Source: Prorocentrum cordatum (lineage: Eukaryota > Sar > Dinophyceae > Prorocentrales > Prorocentraceae). Taken from it: DNA of 64,000 nt. The notes under the pieces are model-generated. The model searched no databases. It was given only the letters and a program-made list of their open reading frames with translations, and was not told the origin of the DNA. A program made the position numbers and the translations under genes. Location: the NCBI GenBank assembly GCA_963575745.1, contig CAUYUJ010014210.1, positions 147,501 to 211,500 on the forward strand. Reading direction: 5' to 3'. Shown here one piece after another: positions 10,620 to 21,816 of this stretch; within the stretch, counting starts at the first letter, position 1; each line of letters starts with the position of its first letter.

Positions 10620-10690
10620 CTTCTTCCTCCTCCTCCTCCTCCTCCTCCTCCTCCTCCTCCTCCTCCTTCTCCTTCGCCTCCTCCGCGTCT
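10620..10690. repeat. TCC microsatellite
   Basis: A TCC run sits inside the 1.4-kb inverted-repeat element. On the plus strand just before it a frame reads ETAEADDEVDVCASASGTSS, which may be chance. Confidence 0.8.
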
Positions 10691-11030
10691 TCCTCTCTCC
10701 TCTCCCCTCCTCCGCCGTGGTGGCGCCTCCGGCGCGCTGGCAGCCCTCGCGGGCCTGGTCGGCTCCTGCAGCTCAGCGTCCCTGGGGGGCCCAACGGGGG
10801 GGGTCCTCTTCCGCCTCCGGCGCCCTCTCCATGGCCTCCTCCTCCTCTTCCGCCACTTGGGCCTCCTCTTCGCCCTATTCCTCCTCCTTCCTCCAGCATC
10901 ACCTCCTCTTCCTCCATCTCCTCTACTGCCCCCGCTCCTCACTTATGATTGATCATGATTGATGCTACCTGATATTATTATAGGTAACATTTTTCCCAAC
11001 CAACCTGTGGTGTTGGGTCTTCGTTTTGAA

Positions 11031-11130
11031 NNNNNNNNNNNNNNNNNNNNNNNNNNNNNNNNNNNNNNNNNNNNNNNNNNNNNNNNNNNNNNNNNNNNNN
11101 NNNNNNNNNNNNNNNNNNNNNNNNNNNNNN
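11031..11130. other. Assembly gap of 100 N
   Basis: A run of exactly 100 N, the usual scaffold gap of unknown true length. It lies between the inverted-repeat arm and the satellite array, so an uncollapsed part of either may be missing. Confidence 0.98.
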
Positions 11131-12740
11131 CGTTCCTGGCGCCCCCCACGGCGCTCCCACCTTGCCAGCCTATGGTCTGGGTTACACCACCAGGGCGCCG
11201 AAATCTGGGGGGGTTATTCTGGAGTTTCCGTTGGCCCGAAATACCCCCCTTTGGTGATGGCGTGGGCGGTCGGTTCTGTGCTTGGTCCGAAGAGCCCTCC
11301 AAGATTCAAAGCTACCACCGCGGGCGGTCGTTTTCTTTTTTGGGTGCGCCAGCAAGGCGCCACGAACCTCAGGGTTTGTTCGGGCTGCTCCTTTGGCCCG
11401 AAAGACCCCCCAAACGGTGCCCACCACCCACCAGCATGCGCACTGTAGTCGGTTGCCGGTTGCGTCATCAAGGCGTCGCGCACCACCATGGCAACCGTGG
11501 CTCGCGACGGCCACGCGGTCGGACGCTGAAGGTCACTGGGGTTGTTCGGGCTGTTTCCTTGGCTCGAAGCAGCCCTCCCTCAATGCAGCCACCACCTGGG
11601 GCGGCCGTTTCGTGTTCTAGGTGCGCCGGCAAGGGGCCGCAAACCAGGTGGGGCGTGTCGGGCTTTTCCTTTGGCCCCAGAGGCCCCCCGAATACGGAGT
11701 CCACAACAATGTGCACTGCAGGCTGCGCAGGCGCCCTTGTCGGCGGTTGGTAGCGCCGCCAAGGCTCCGCGCACCGCCACGGACACTGTGGCTCCTGACG
11801 GCCGCGCCGCTGGATGCTTCAGAGCGTCGCCAAAAAATTATGGAACCGCCAGTTGGGTGGGTTGTTCGGGCTGCTACCTCGGCCCGAAGGGCCCCCCAAG
11901 CACTGGAGCTACCACCGCGGGCGGTCGTTTTCTGTTCAGAGTGCGCCAACGAGGCGCCACAAACCAAAGGGGGAAAGACCCCCCCAAACTGTGACCACCA
12001 CTTTGCGCACGGCAGCCTATGTAGGCGCCCTTGTCGGTTGTCGGTTGAGTCATCAGGGCGCCACGCACCACCATGGCAACCGTGGCTCGCGACGGCCCCG
12101 CTGTCAGATGCTGAAGGTCGCGGGGGTTGTTCGGGCTGGCCCCTTGGCCTTAGGAACCTCCCATCAATGCAGCTGCTACCACGGGCGGCTGTTTTGTGTT
12201 CCGGGTGCGCCCTCAAAGCGCCAGAAACCAATGGGGTATCCCGGGCTGTTCCCTCAGCCCCAAAGACCTTCAAGAACGGAGCCCACCACCATGTGCACTG
12301 TAGCCTACGCAGGCGCCCTTGTCGGGTGCTGGTTGTGCCATCAAGGCTCCGCACACCGCCATGCACACTGTGGTTCCTGACGGCCCCGCCGTCGGATGCT
12401 TCAGAGCATCGCCAAGGAACTGCCAATCAAGTGGGTTGTTCGGGCTGTTTCCCTGGGCCCGAAGAACCCCCAGCACCGGAACTACCACCGCGGGCGGTCG
12501 TTTTCTGTTCTGGTTACGCCAACAAGGCGCCACAAACCAGGGGGTTTGTTCGGGCTGCTCCCCTGGCCCGAAGGAACCCCCCAAATGGAGTCCTCCACCG
12601 CGCGCGCTATAGCCTACGTAGGCGACTTTCTGTTGATGGGTGCGTCACCAAGGCGTCGCAAGCCCAGGCGAGGTTAGTCGGGTCTTCCCTGAGGCCCGAA
12701 GAACTCCACCAAACGACCACCCCCATGCTCGCGGGAGTGT
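11131..12740. repeat. Satellite array with dimeric higher-order structure
   Basis: Monomers of about 290 bp share CACCGCGGGCGGTCGTTTTC-like and TTGTTCGGGCTG...GGCCCGAAG segments. Two types alternate. Type A contains ACCATGGCAACCGTGGCTCG and GATGCTGAAGGTC (near 11490 and 12072). Type B contains CACTGTGG(C/T)TCCTGACGGCC and GATGCTTCAGAGC (near 11783 and 12370). Type A anchors at 11312, 11911 and 12484 give a dimer period of about 573-599 bp. A hairpin TTCGGGC/GCCCGAA recurs in most monomers. Confidence 0.85.
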
Positions 12741-12963
12741 GAAATGATGCCACAGATACTGCAACGATTTCTGTCTGACACCCGAGGCGCCCATCACATC
12801 ACCCAGCGGCGACTGATTACATATACAACTTTCCATCGGCCTCTATTCTGTAAATATACGCATGAATTTATTAATCACACGCAGTTCTGTGAGTGGCATC
12901 CGTAGCGGAGTGCTTGGCACCGTTGCTCTCCCTCCTCCTCCAGCGGCCTTCAAAATGGCCCCG
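12741..12963. other. No gene recognised
   Basis: Transition from satellite into GC-rich DNA. No feature seen. Confidence 0.4.
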
Positions 12964-13160
12964 CCAGGCCCCCGGGCAAAAATTGCCATGGGTGGCCCTG
13001 GGGCGCATCCTGGAAGCAAGCACCGGCCACGCGGCCAGGACACTTTTGGGCCCAACACAACTCACTCAGAACAGTCCCCCCCAGGTCCCCGGGCAAACAC
13101 TGTCACGGGTGGCCCTGGGGTCGCATCCTGGGAGCGTGCATCGGCCGCGCGGCCAGGACA
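12964..13160. repeat. 117-bp tandem duplication
   Basis: CCAGGCCCCCGGGCAAA at 12964 recurs as CCAGGTCCCCGGGCAAA at 13081. Both copies continue with GGGTGGCCCTGGGG and end in CGGCC(A/G)CGCGGCCAGGACA. Confidence 0.85.
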
Positions 13161-13516
13161 GCAAGGTCTTCCGCTGTCGCCGCACGTGCACGCACGGAGT
13201 TCGCATGCCGCACGCTCTTCTCCTCCTCTCCTCCCGCGTCCGCCCCCTCCCCAGGAGGACCCCCTCTCTTCGTTCGCCTTCCGGGCTGTCGCGTGGCCAT
13301 TTCCTCTCACGAGGCCGGGGCGCACGAGGCGGAGCTGGGCATGCCCGTGCTGCGGACCTCTCGCCCTTCCCCCTCCCGCCCTCGCCTCCGCTCGAGTGGG
13401 CACGCCCCCTCCTGGGCCGACGCTGCCGCGCTGCCGTCGGACGCCCACTGGGCCCCGCAGCTCCCTGCTAAAGACGCTGTGCCCGCGGCCTCAACATGCC
13501 ATCTCGTTGGGAAGTC
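13161..13516. other. No gene recognised
   Basis: GC-rich sequence. Frames are open but compositionally biased. Confidence 0.4.
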
Positions 13517-13685
13517 ATCCATCCATCCATCCATGCATCCATGCATCCATCCATGCATCCGTCCCTCCATCCCTCCATCCCTCCATCCATCCATCCATCC
13601 CTCCTCCTCCTCCTCCTCCTCCTCCTCCTCCTCCTCCTCCTTCTCCCCCTCCCTCCTCCTCCTCCCTCCTCCTCCTGCCCCTCCT
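13517..13685. repeat. CATC tetranucleotide repeat followed by TCC microsatellite
   Basis: ATCC/ATGC tetranucleotides (13517-13600) pass directly into a TCC run (13601-13680). Confidence 0.85.
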
Positions 13686-13694
13686 ACCCGGAGG

Positions 13695-13804
13695 GCCTAG
13701 CGCAGCTCCGAGAGGGGACTTTGACCACCAGCTGCCAGACGTGGTAGGAGGACGGCTTCCGGAGTTCCCTGCGGTAGTCGCGGCCGTCTCGCAAGGCCTG
13801 CGGG
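13695..13804 (-). CDS. Short exon candidate, unknown protein
   Basis: The minus strand reads ALRDGRDYRRELRKPSSYHV and then WQLVVKVPSRS. It begins just after a pyrimidine-rich TGCTCTTCCCGCAG acceptor-like sequence. It is short, unassigned and of low certainty. GGA tract 13810-13918 lies immediately upstream of it on this strand. Confidence 0.3.
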
Positions 13805-13919
13805 AAGAGCAGGGACGAGGATGATGAGGGGGAGGAGGGAGGAGGCATGAGTAGGAGGGAAAAGGAAGAGGGAGGAGGATGAGAAGGATGAGGAAGATGA
13901 GGAGGTTGAAACAAGGAAG

Positions 13920-15605
13920 ACATGATCGACCCACGAATCCAGAAAGGGATGTAGACATGTGAAGCATGGCATCGTTACCAAGACGTCAAACTTGGGCGAC
14001 GGGCAATTACAATGCTCAGAATAACGATTGTGATGTACCGTGCCACGGGCTGTGCTGTACTGCGCCGTGCTGTGCCGTTCTGTGCTGAGTTCAACGTGTC
14101 ACGCCGCGTTGAACCGCGCCGCGCCCCATTGCAGTGTGGGTCAAGCAGTCCTTGGCGTCAGTGGCCGAACTGATTTGGATCTTAAGCTCGAATTGCCTGA
14201 ACGCATAGCTCGGGCTAGTTCTTGTCGAGACGCGCGGGGCGCTCGACCAGCTCGAGCTCCAGATCTGATTCAGTTTCGAAACCATTGCCCGAAGCATTCA
14301 GTTCCGCAACGGAGCGAACAGAGCGCGACCACGACAGGCGGGGGAGAAACATGCGGGGCGTTCAACCAGCGATCCAGTTCCGAAGTGGAACGCACCGATC
14401 AAGGGGCGAATTCGAATCGAAACGAAAAGCACCGAGACGACGACAAGGTCCCCGCTCGAGACCTCCTCAAACAATGGCAGCACCAGAGTTTCGCGAGGGG
14501 CATCCTCTACACATCCTGCGGAAGGAGCCGTTCGCCGCAGGCGAGGGCCACGCTCCAGAGATCCTCCACAGGTCCTGCGGAGCGAGCGTTTCGCCCCAGA
14601 CATCCTCAGCACATACCCGTGTCAGTGATCCGTCTGGGTGGCCTGGGCACGTAGAGGCCCGCGTTTTGCTCGAGACACCCTCAACAAATCCTCGTGCTCA
14701 AGATTCGCCTGGGCAAAACGTGGAACAAGCGTGAATCCATGCGTCTCTTGCGCGCCAGAGCGGAGCGAGCATGAAAATGCGCGGGCCCTTCTCGCGCCAG
14801 AGCGAACACACGTGAACACCCGTGGGCCGTGTTCGCACCAGAGCGGAACAGACGTGAAAACATGTGGCCCCTGTTGCCCCAGAGCGCAGCGAGAGTGAAA
14901 TTACGTGGGTCCCTTTCGCACCAGAGCAGCGCAAGCGTGAAAGCGCGCGGGCAGCTTTCACCCCAGAGCGGAACGAGCGTGAAAACACGTGGGCCCCTTT
15001 CGCCCCAGAGCGCAGCAAGCGTGACATGACATGGGTCCCTCGCGCCCCAGGGCACAGCAAGCCTGAAAACACGCGGGCCCCCTTCGCCCCAGAGTGCAAT
15101 AAGCGTGAAGACGCGTGGGTTCCCTCCAGGGAACCCCAGGAGGCCCCCCCCCCCCAGAGCCCCAAGACGGAGCGTGCCAACACCGTCCGGGAGGGAGGGA
15201 CCGCTCCTGGGTGGCCAGGACGCGTGACGACGCGCGGATCCCCGTCGACCCAGAGCGCCGCAGGCATGAAATCACGCGGGCCCCTCTCGCTGCAGAGCGC
15301 AGTGAACGTGAAAATGCACGAGCCTCATCTCGCCCCAGAGCAGAATGAGTGCGAAAACACGTGGGCCACTTTCGCCCCAGAGCGCAGCAAGCGTGAAAGC
15401 ACGTGGGCCCCTTTCGCCCCAGAGCGCAGCAAGCGTGAAAACACGTGGGCCCCTTTTGCCCCGAAGCCTCTTCACTTCTCTAAAGCGAGCGTTTCGCTCG
15501 AGACATCTCATCCAACTCTGCAAAACAAGCGTTTCGCTCACGACATCCGCGAGAAACGAACATGTGTACTTCACCCGGTGTTTCATCTATCGGAATTTCC
15601 GTAAA
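13920..15605 (+). repeat. Composite repeat 1: head plus 42-bp array, tail missing
   Basis: The head (GATCGACCCACGAATCCAG...) at 13920 mixes features of both head variants. A diverged block follows (about 13980-14720), with CGCACCGATCAAGG and TTTCGCCCCAGACATCCTCA-type sequence. Then comes a 42-bp minisatellite (14735-15475) built on GCGTGAAAACACGTGGGCCC and CCAGAGCG(C/G)A. A GCGTTTCGCTCGAGACAT module (15483-15560) closes it. No tail is present; the next head starts at 15606. Confidence 0.75.
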
Positions 15606-17041
15606 ACATGATGGACCCACGAACCCGGAAAGGGATATAGACATGTGGAACATGGACACGTTTTCATGATACCCAACTGGGCAACACCTCACGAAACATC
15701 CCACGAGACACCTCACGAAACAGCCCACGAGACACCTCACGAAACATTCCACGAGACACCTCACGAAACTTTCACGAAGACACCCCGCGAAAACATTCCA
15801 CGAGACACCCCACGAAACATTCCACACGACAGGCACCACTCAACCAAGGCGGGTGGTCGTGCTGGGGTGTGGTCGTGCTTGGGTGTGGTCGTGCGGGGGT
15901 GTGGTCGTGCTGGGGTGTGGTCGTGCTGGGGTGTGGTCGTGCTGGGGGGTGGTCGTGCTGGGGCGTGGTCGTGCTGGGGCGTGGTCGTGCTGGGGCGTGG
16001 TCGTGCTAGGGCGTGGTCGTGCTGGGGCGTGGTCGTGCTGGGGTGTGGTCGTGCTGTGGTAAGGTCGTGCTGGGGTGTGGTCGTGCTGGGGTGTGGTCTT
16101 GCTGGGGTGGGGTCGTGCTGGGGTGTGGTCATGCTGGGGTGGGGTCGTGCTGGGGTGTGGTCGTGCTGGGGTGTGGTCGTGCTAGGGTGGGGTCGTGCTG
16201 GGGTGGGGTCGTGCTGGGGAGTGGTCGTGCTGGGGTGTGGTCGTGCTGGGGTGTGGTCATGCTGGGGCGTGGTCGTGCTGGGGTGGGGTCGTGCTGGGGT
16301 GGGGTCGTGCTGGGGTGGGTTCGTGCTGGGGTGCTCCGCACCCTGTGATTTATCGATCGGGTCGTGCTGGGGTGTGGTCGTGCTGGGGTGTGGTCGTGCT
16401 GGGGTGTGGTCGTGCTGGGGTGTGGTCGTGCTGGGGCGTGGTCGTGCTGGGGCGTGGTCGTGCTGGGGTGTGGTCGTGCTGTGGTGAGGTCGTGCTGGGG
16501 TGTGGTCGTGCTGGGGTGTGGTCTTGCTGGGGTGTGGTCGTGCTGGGGTGTGGTCGTGCTGGGGTGTGGTCGTGCTGGGGTGTGGTCGTGCTGGGGCGTG
16601 GTCGTGCTGGGGTGTGCTGGGGTGTGGTCGTGCTGGGGTGGTCCGCACCCTGTGATTTATCGATCGGGTCGTGCTGGGGTGTGGTCGTGCTGGTGCTGGG
16701 GTGTGGTCGTGCTGGGGTGTGGTCGTGCTGGGGTGTGGTCGTGCTGGGGTGTGGTCGTGCTGGGGTGTGGTCGTGTTGGGGCGTGGTCGTGCTGGGCGTG
16801 GTCGTGCTGGGGTGTGGTCATGCTGGGGGTGTGGTCGTGCTGAGGTGTCCCGCACCCTGTGATTTATCGATCGGGATTTCAAAAACAAGCGTTTCGCCTG
16901 AGACATCCTCAAATTTTAATTCGCCGGCCTCCTTCGACCTCGATTTTCATCAGGGAAAAAATTCGCCGGCCTCCTTCAAATTGGGCACCGGGGACATGTT
17001 TACATACTAAAAGAGAACCCTGGGCCCGCGCCCTTTCCGGG
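15606..17041 (+). repeat. Composite repeat 2: 24-bp and 16-bp arrays, complete
   Basis: The head is of the GATGGACCC / AAAGGGATATAGACATG variant. A 24-bp array (unit CACGAAACATTCCACGAGAC plus ACCC) covers about 15690-15830. A 16-bp array (unit GTCGTGCTGGGGTGTG) covers 15850-16845. It is interrupted by CACCCTGTGATTTATCGATC (16340, 16646, 16852). The tail (16918-17041) carries the two AATTCGCCGGCC boxes and ends in GCCCTTTCCGGGAA. The long Gly/Cys/Trp frames here are repeat artefacts. Confidence 0.85.
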
Positions 17042-17042
17042 A

Positions 17043-18843
17043 ACATGATGGACCCACGAACCCGGAAAGGGATATAGACATGCGCAGCATGGTCACGTTT
17101 TCACGATACCCAACTGGGCGACATCTCACAAAACATCCCACGAGACACCACGCGAAACATCCCACGAGACACCTCGCGAAACATTCCACGAGACACCTCG
17201 CGAAACGTTCCACGAGACACCCCGCGAAACATTCCACGAGACACCCCACGAAACATTCCACGAGACACCCCACGAAACATTCCACGAGACACCCACGAAA
17301 CATTCCACGGGGGTGCGACTGGGTGTGGTCGTGCTGGGGTGTGGTCGTGCTGGGGTGTGGTCGTGCTGGGGGGGTGGTCGTGCTGGGGGGGGGTCGTGCT
17401 GGGGCGTGATCGTGCTGGGGCATGGTCGTGCTGGGGCGTGGTCGTGCTGGGGTGTGGTCGTGCTGTGGTGAGGTCGTGCTGGGGTGTGGTCGTGCTGGGG
17501 TGTGGTCTTGCTGGGGTAGGGTCGTGCTGGGGTCGGGTCGTGCTGGGGTGTGGTCGTGCTGGGGGATGGTCGTGCTGGGGTGGGGTCGTGCTGGGGTGGG
17601 GTCGTGCTGGGGTCTGGTCGTGCTGGGGTGTGGTCGTGCTGGGGTATGGTCGTGCTAGGGTGGGGTCGTGCATTTCGCTCGAGACATCCTGCCAAAATTC
17701 CAGGAAATCGTACAACTAGTTTACAAACTAAAAGAGAACCCTGGGCTCTTGCCCTTTCCGGCGTGCTTGGGTGGGGTCGTGCTTGGGTGGGGTCGTGCTG
17801 GGGTGTGGTCGTTCTGGGGTGTGATCGTGCTGGGGTGTGGTCGTGCTAGGGTGGGGTCGTGCTGGGGTGGGGTCGTGCTGGGGTGTGGTCGTGCTGGGGT
17901 GTGGTCGTGCTGGGGTGTGGTCGTGCTGGGGGGTGGTCGTGCTGGGGGGTGGTCGTGCTGGGGGGGTGGTCGTGCTGGGAGGTGGTCGTGCTGGGGAGTG
18001 GTCGTGCTGGGGCGTGGTCGTGCTGGGGCGTGATCGTGCTGGGGAGTAGTCGTGCTGTGGTGAGGTCGTGCTGGAGTGTGGTCGTGCTGGGGTGTGGTCT
18101 TGCTGGGGTGGGGCCGTGCTGGGGTGGGGTCGTGCTGGGGTGGGGTCCTGCTGGGGTGTGGTCGTGCTGAGGTGTGATCGTGCTGGGGTGGGGTCGTGCT
18201 TGGGTGGGGTCGTGCTGGGGTGTGGTCGTTCTGGGGTGTGATCGTGCTGGGGTGTGGTCGTGCTGGGGCGTGGTCGTGCTGGGGTGGGGTCGTGCTGGGG
18301 AGTGGTCGTGCTGTGGTGAGGTCGTGCTGGGGTGTGGTCGTGCTGGGGTGTGGTCTTGCTGGGGTGGTCGTGGGCTGGGGGGTGGTCGTGCCTGGGAGGT
18401 GGTCGAGGTGTGCCTCAGAATTCAGGTCCCCAGGAGAGGACAATCTATAACCAAAAACAACGTTTCGCTCGAGACATCCTCACACAAATCATGACAAACA
18501 AGCGTTTCGCTCGAGACATCCGCAAAGAAAAATATCGCCGGCAATTCGCCGGCCTCTCGACCTCGTTATTTATCAGGGAAAAAATTCGCCGGCAATTCGC
18601 CGGCCTCCTTCAAGCAGGCACCGGGGGATTAAGTTTACAAACTAAAAGAGAACCCTGGGCCCACGCCCTTTCCGGGAAAAAAGCAGCGCTTCGCTTGGAA
18701 CATCCTTAAACATAATTCCGACGGCCCACCTCGACCTCGATATTCAACCAGGAATATGTCCGCCGGCCCACCTCAAGTCGACACCTGGGGTAATTAATCA
18801 ACTCTCAAGGAAAACCGTGGGCCTCTGCCCTTTTCGGGAAAAA
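17043..18843 (+). repeat. Composite repeat 3: 24-bp and 16-bp arrays, several tails
   Basis: The head (GATGGACCC variant) starts 2 bp after the previous tail. The 24-bp array is at 17120-17305 and the 16-bp array at 17310-17668. A shortened tail (17672-17760) interrupts, then a second 16-bp array runs 17760-18405. CTCGAGACATCC modules follow, then two full tails (18537-18682 and 18710-18843). The final tail abuts the channel exon, and 16 codons of that exon's open frame lie inside it. Confidence 0.85.
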
Positions 18844-20257
18844 GCGGAAGGAAAAGGGGGATGAGGATCAGGGCCTGCGGGAAGAACATCGTGGCAATAG
18901 AGGTATACACGTTGCGAAACTCCTCGTGGTTCTTCTCATGATGCGCCATATTATCTTGGACAGTGTTGTAAGCGTCCAAAACAAAGGAAACGAAAAACTG
19001 CATAGCCACTGTGACGACCATGATCGCGAACACCAGCATGTATATCGACACCCAGAAACTGTGGTATTCCTCCATGCTCTGAACGCCCCTGAAGGCATTC
19101 TCGGTCTGGCCGAAAGTGAAGAGTATCAGTGAGAGGCAGGACTGGGGGAGAGACCTAAACTGCAAGAAGTTGTTGCCAAACGACACCTCCATGATCGAGG
19201 CAAAACAGCAGATGACAAGCAAATAGAACACGAGAAACCACCAGAGCTTGCGCGCTCCTAGTGCAACAGTATAGCCAATCCAAGCGGTACCCTCGAAAGC
19301 CATGCACACATCAAGCAATCGGCACAGGAAAAGGAAGAGAGCGAGGCCGTGGACCCGCGTGGAATCAAACAATATTTCATAGTAGAGCGCAGCTAACCTG
19401 TACACATCGCCCTCCGAGCAGTGCGTGATGAACTCCACCGGCGAGATCAGTCGAGACCCGTCATGGGCAATTCCTTTTTTCTCACGATGCATCTGGGCCG
19501 CGAAGGTCAGAATCTTCTTTTCATATACAGACTCGCATTCATCAGATATTTGTCCCATTCTAGGCACCGTGGCCTCGAATGAATTGCTTATCGAATACCA
19601 AACGGCGATCGTAAACGCTACAGTTGCTAGGTTCTCCAAAATGACCAACAGAGGGCCCATAAATCTAATCCTCACCCCGCGGCCATCGATCCAGGTCGCG
19701 AATAGCGAACGCACGTCGAGCAATGATACGATTTCCTGCCGCTTTGCAGGTACCAGCAATGTCCACAGCACAACGGGTGATCGCCATAACGTGCAAAGCA
19801 CTTCAGATAGAAAGAGCGATATGAATAATACCAGGGTCACGACTCCCCAAAAGAACATACTGCCACCCAATTTTCCATAACAAATGCTGGCTTCGATGTC
19901 GAGTTCGGCCTTGTACCATCCAGTGGTTACTTTGTGCCCTGTTCTCCGTTTAGCCGTGAAATGCAAATTCACATCAATATATGCATTTCTCGATGTCTTC
20001 GAGTGCTGGCCGTTAGCATCCGCATTCGTGTGGGCCTGCTCTATGTGAAAATTCACGTTGATGTATTCTGGGCCACATGCGTGCATGAGGCCCCAATGGT
20101 GATTGCGGCATATGGGATCCAAGTACGTGTCAGTGTAGTGGGCGATCAAGTCTTTTCTGTCGCGGAAGAATTCGCTGCCCCAACGGTCCAGAGGCGTGGA
20201 AAGATCTCCGGAGTAGCAGGGCAAGCGCATGTCAAACTCGCGCGCGCGGGCCAATCT
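18844..20257 (-). CDS. Polycystin-like cation channel, pore-forming exon
   Basis: This is the clearest exon in the window. Numbering from the in-frame Met at 20228-20230, hydrophobic segments lie at about 125-148, 190-215, 295-312, 327-350 and 391-421. They fit S2 to S6 of a polycystin (PKD2/TRPP) channel. A pore helix near 360-375 (SLPQSCLSLILFTFGQTENA) precedes S6, which ends AMQFFVSFVLDAYNTVQ. Residues 20-110 would be the end of the extracellular domain. S1 and most of that domain are absent, so at least one upstream exon is needed. The 5' border is probably an AG acceptor after a C-rich tract (20258-20259) or the AG at 20237-20238. The 3' part runs into a composite repeat tail, so the true end or donor is upstream of 18844. 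Polycystins conduct cations including calcium across plasma or ciliary membranes; that role here is inferred from family. Confidence 0.8.
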
Positions 20258-20941
20258 CTGGGGGGCCGGGGGGCGCGGAGAAGCCCGCCAAGGCTGCCCG
20301 GAACTCCCAGGGGAGGTGCCCCAGGTCCTTTCAGAGCGCTCCAGAGGAGCGCCCCAAGACCCCAAGGGAGTTTCACGAGGGCCCTATAGAGTCCCAGATG
20401 GGCGGCAGGCCCCAAGATCGTCCGAACACGGCCCCGAGAGGCCTCAAGATAGCCCCAAGGATAGTCCAAAAGGAAGTTCCGTGAGGGCCCCGGGAGGCTC
20501 CATTTCGATGGTTTTCATATATAGTTTCCAAGGGTTTCGGCGCTGCCTCCTTCTCGGGCTGCCCAAGACGGCCCGAGAGGCCCCCAAGACCGCCCAAAGA
20601 TAGCCTCCCAGGATCTCCCAGGGCGGCCCCAAGGCGGCCCGAGAGGGCTGCAAGACAGCCCCAGAAGCCCCAAGAGGGCTCCAGAGGCCCCTCAGAGGGG
20701 CATCCGAACTGCCACTTGGAGCCCGCTGCCCCGAAGATGGCCCCCGATACTGGCAGCAGGCCCCCGAGGGGCCCCCAAGAGGCCTCCGGAGGCACCCAAG
20801 ACACACCCGATAGGCCCCAAGAGGCTCCCAAAAGCCCCCAGTTGCCCCACGAGGCACCCCAGAGACCTCCCAAGAGACCCCAACAAGCTTCCCAAGGAAC
20901 CTTGCCCACGACCCAGTCTGGCCGAAGGCCACCACTGGACA
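20258..20941 (-). other. Probable intron or spacer with CCCCAAGAGG-type minisatellite
   Basis: Between the EF-hand and channel exons lies a degenerate repeat of about 12 bp (CCCAAGANGGCCC-like) on the plus strand. It is nearly free of protein-like frames. The same repeat occurs at 31390-31610, 32590-32810, 39540-39670 and 50740-50800. Confidence 0.6.
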
Positions 20942-21694
20942 CTACATACACTGTGGGCTGGCGGAATGAGCGAATCGATTGAACAGCAGGGCTTCTGTAT
21001 AGTTCACGGCCCCATCACCGTTGATGTCCATTCTTTCCACCACCAACTCCCTAACACTTTGGTCGGTTATGTTCAGGTAGTCCAGGAAGTACTCGCACTC
21101 CGCATGGACGAGCTTACCATCGTAGTCCAAGTCGTTCGCCTGAATTGCCAGGAACACCAAGCGCAACACAGAGAAGGACGAATGATAGCACCAAGTGGGC
21201 AAATGCGGCCCCTTGTTCTCGTCGAGTGGCTCGTGCCCCCCTTGCCCAGACAGCGACCTGGCCCTGCGCGCGATGCGCGCAGCACCTGCTTCGCGTGACG
21301 CTATCGCCCCGTCCGTGACGATTTCGATCATCGGATTCCCAGACAGCACGGTGCACTCGTCGAACTCCTCTGCCACCGCAACGCTGCTGACATTCGTCAC
21401 CTCTTTTTGCAGGAGCTTATGTAACGCAGTGATGTCACCGAAAGGCACGTCTGCGGGGTCATCTCCAAACACGATGTGTTTGATGAGAAAATTGCGCCTG
21501 CAAATATGCTTCAGAAGACGAGCCGCATCATCCGCGTTGTCGCCCCTGTTCAGGCGCGAATTGTTGATTATATTCCAGGGGGCCCGGTGCGTCTTGCCGA
21601 TCTCCACGGAGCCGAGAGCGCACCGCCATGCCCAAGGAATGTGGTCGTCCGAGCCCGCCTTCTCCATGCAGAACATCTGAAGCCAGACCAGCGT
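20942..21694 (-). CDS. EF-hand exon, likely part of the neighbouring channel gene
   Basis: The frame reads TLVWLQMFCMEKAGSDD from 21694; the first ATG is at 21674-21676. Numbering from it, two canonical EF-hand loops are present. The first is D182-x-D-x-D-G-x-L-x-x-x-E193 (DLDYDGKLVHAE). The second is D217-x-N-x-D-G-x-V-x-x-x-E228 (DINGDGAVNYTE). All calcium-ligand positions are intact. Residues 1-160 are mixed helical sequence with no domain that I can name. The pair is a calcium sensor by family. The frame meets TAG at 20942-20944, but GTGTATG just before it (CCCACA/GTGTATG) could be a donor. The channel exon follows on the same strand, so one EF-hand channel gene is plausible. Two separate genes cannot be excluded. 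Confidence 0.7.
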   Translation of the reverse strand, partial: TLVWLQMFCMEKAGSDDHIPWAWRCALGSVEIGKTHRAPWNIINNSRLNRGDNADDAARLLKHICRRNFLIKHIVFGDDPADVPFGDITALHKLLQKEVTNVSSVAVAEEFDECTVLSGNPMIEIVTDGAIASREAGAARIARRARSLSGQGGHEPLDENKGPHLPTWCYHSSFSVLRLVFLAIQANDLDYDGKLVHAECEYFLDYLNITDQSVRELVVERMDINGDGAVNYTEALLFNRFAHSASPQCM

Positions 21695-21763
21695 CTTCGC
21701 CTCCCTCCCTCCCGCCTCCGCCCGCCCTCGGAACTTTCTCCTTCCCTCCCTCCCATGTTCCGT

Positions 21764-21815
21764 ACGCGGGGGGGGGGCTCATGTTCCGCACGCGGGGGGG
21801 GGGGGGGGGGGGGGG
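21764..21815. repeat. Two G-runs in a short direct repeat
   Basis: ATGTTCCG(T/C)ACGCGGGG occurs twice, followed by G-runs of 10 (21768-21777) and 22 (21794-21815). These are candidate G-quadruplex sites, and C-rich on the sense strand of the channel gene. Confidence 0.7.
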
Positions 21816-21816
21816 C

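Larger units (their letters stand above)
9626..11030. mobile_element. 1.4-kb element bounded by 40-bp inverted repeats
   Basis: The segment 9626-9665 and the reverse complement of 10991-11030 agree at about 37 of 40 positions (shared core GACCCAACACCACAG). The right arm ends exactly at the assembly gap, so target duplications cannot be checked there. The interior holds an old copy of the composite-repeat tail (9793-10076) and a TCC tract. I see no transposase. It may be a non-autonomous transposon, or two inverted copies of a dispersed repeat. Confidence 0.5.

Noticed and set aside
11621-12742. Long open frames over the satellite array
   Set aside because: Frames persist on both strands through a GC-rich satellite and the peptide repeats with the DNA period.
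14864-15604. 246-codon open frame over the 42-bp array
   Set aside because: 42 is a multiple of three, so one stop-free unit gives a long frame. There is no non-repeat support.
15645-16912. Long Gly/Cys/Trp-rich or Pro/Thr/His-rich open frames over the 16-bp arrays
   Set aside because: The 16-bp unit lacks stops in any frame on either strand, so open frames arise automatically. Peptides are pure repeat translations and appear on both strands.
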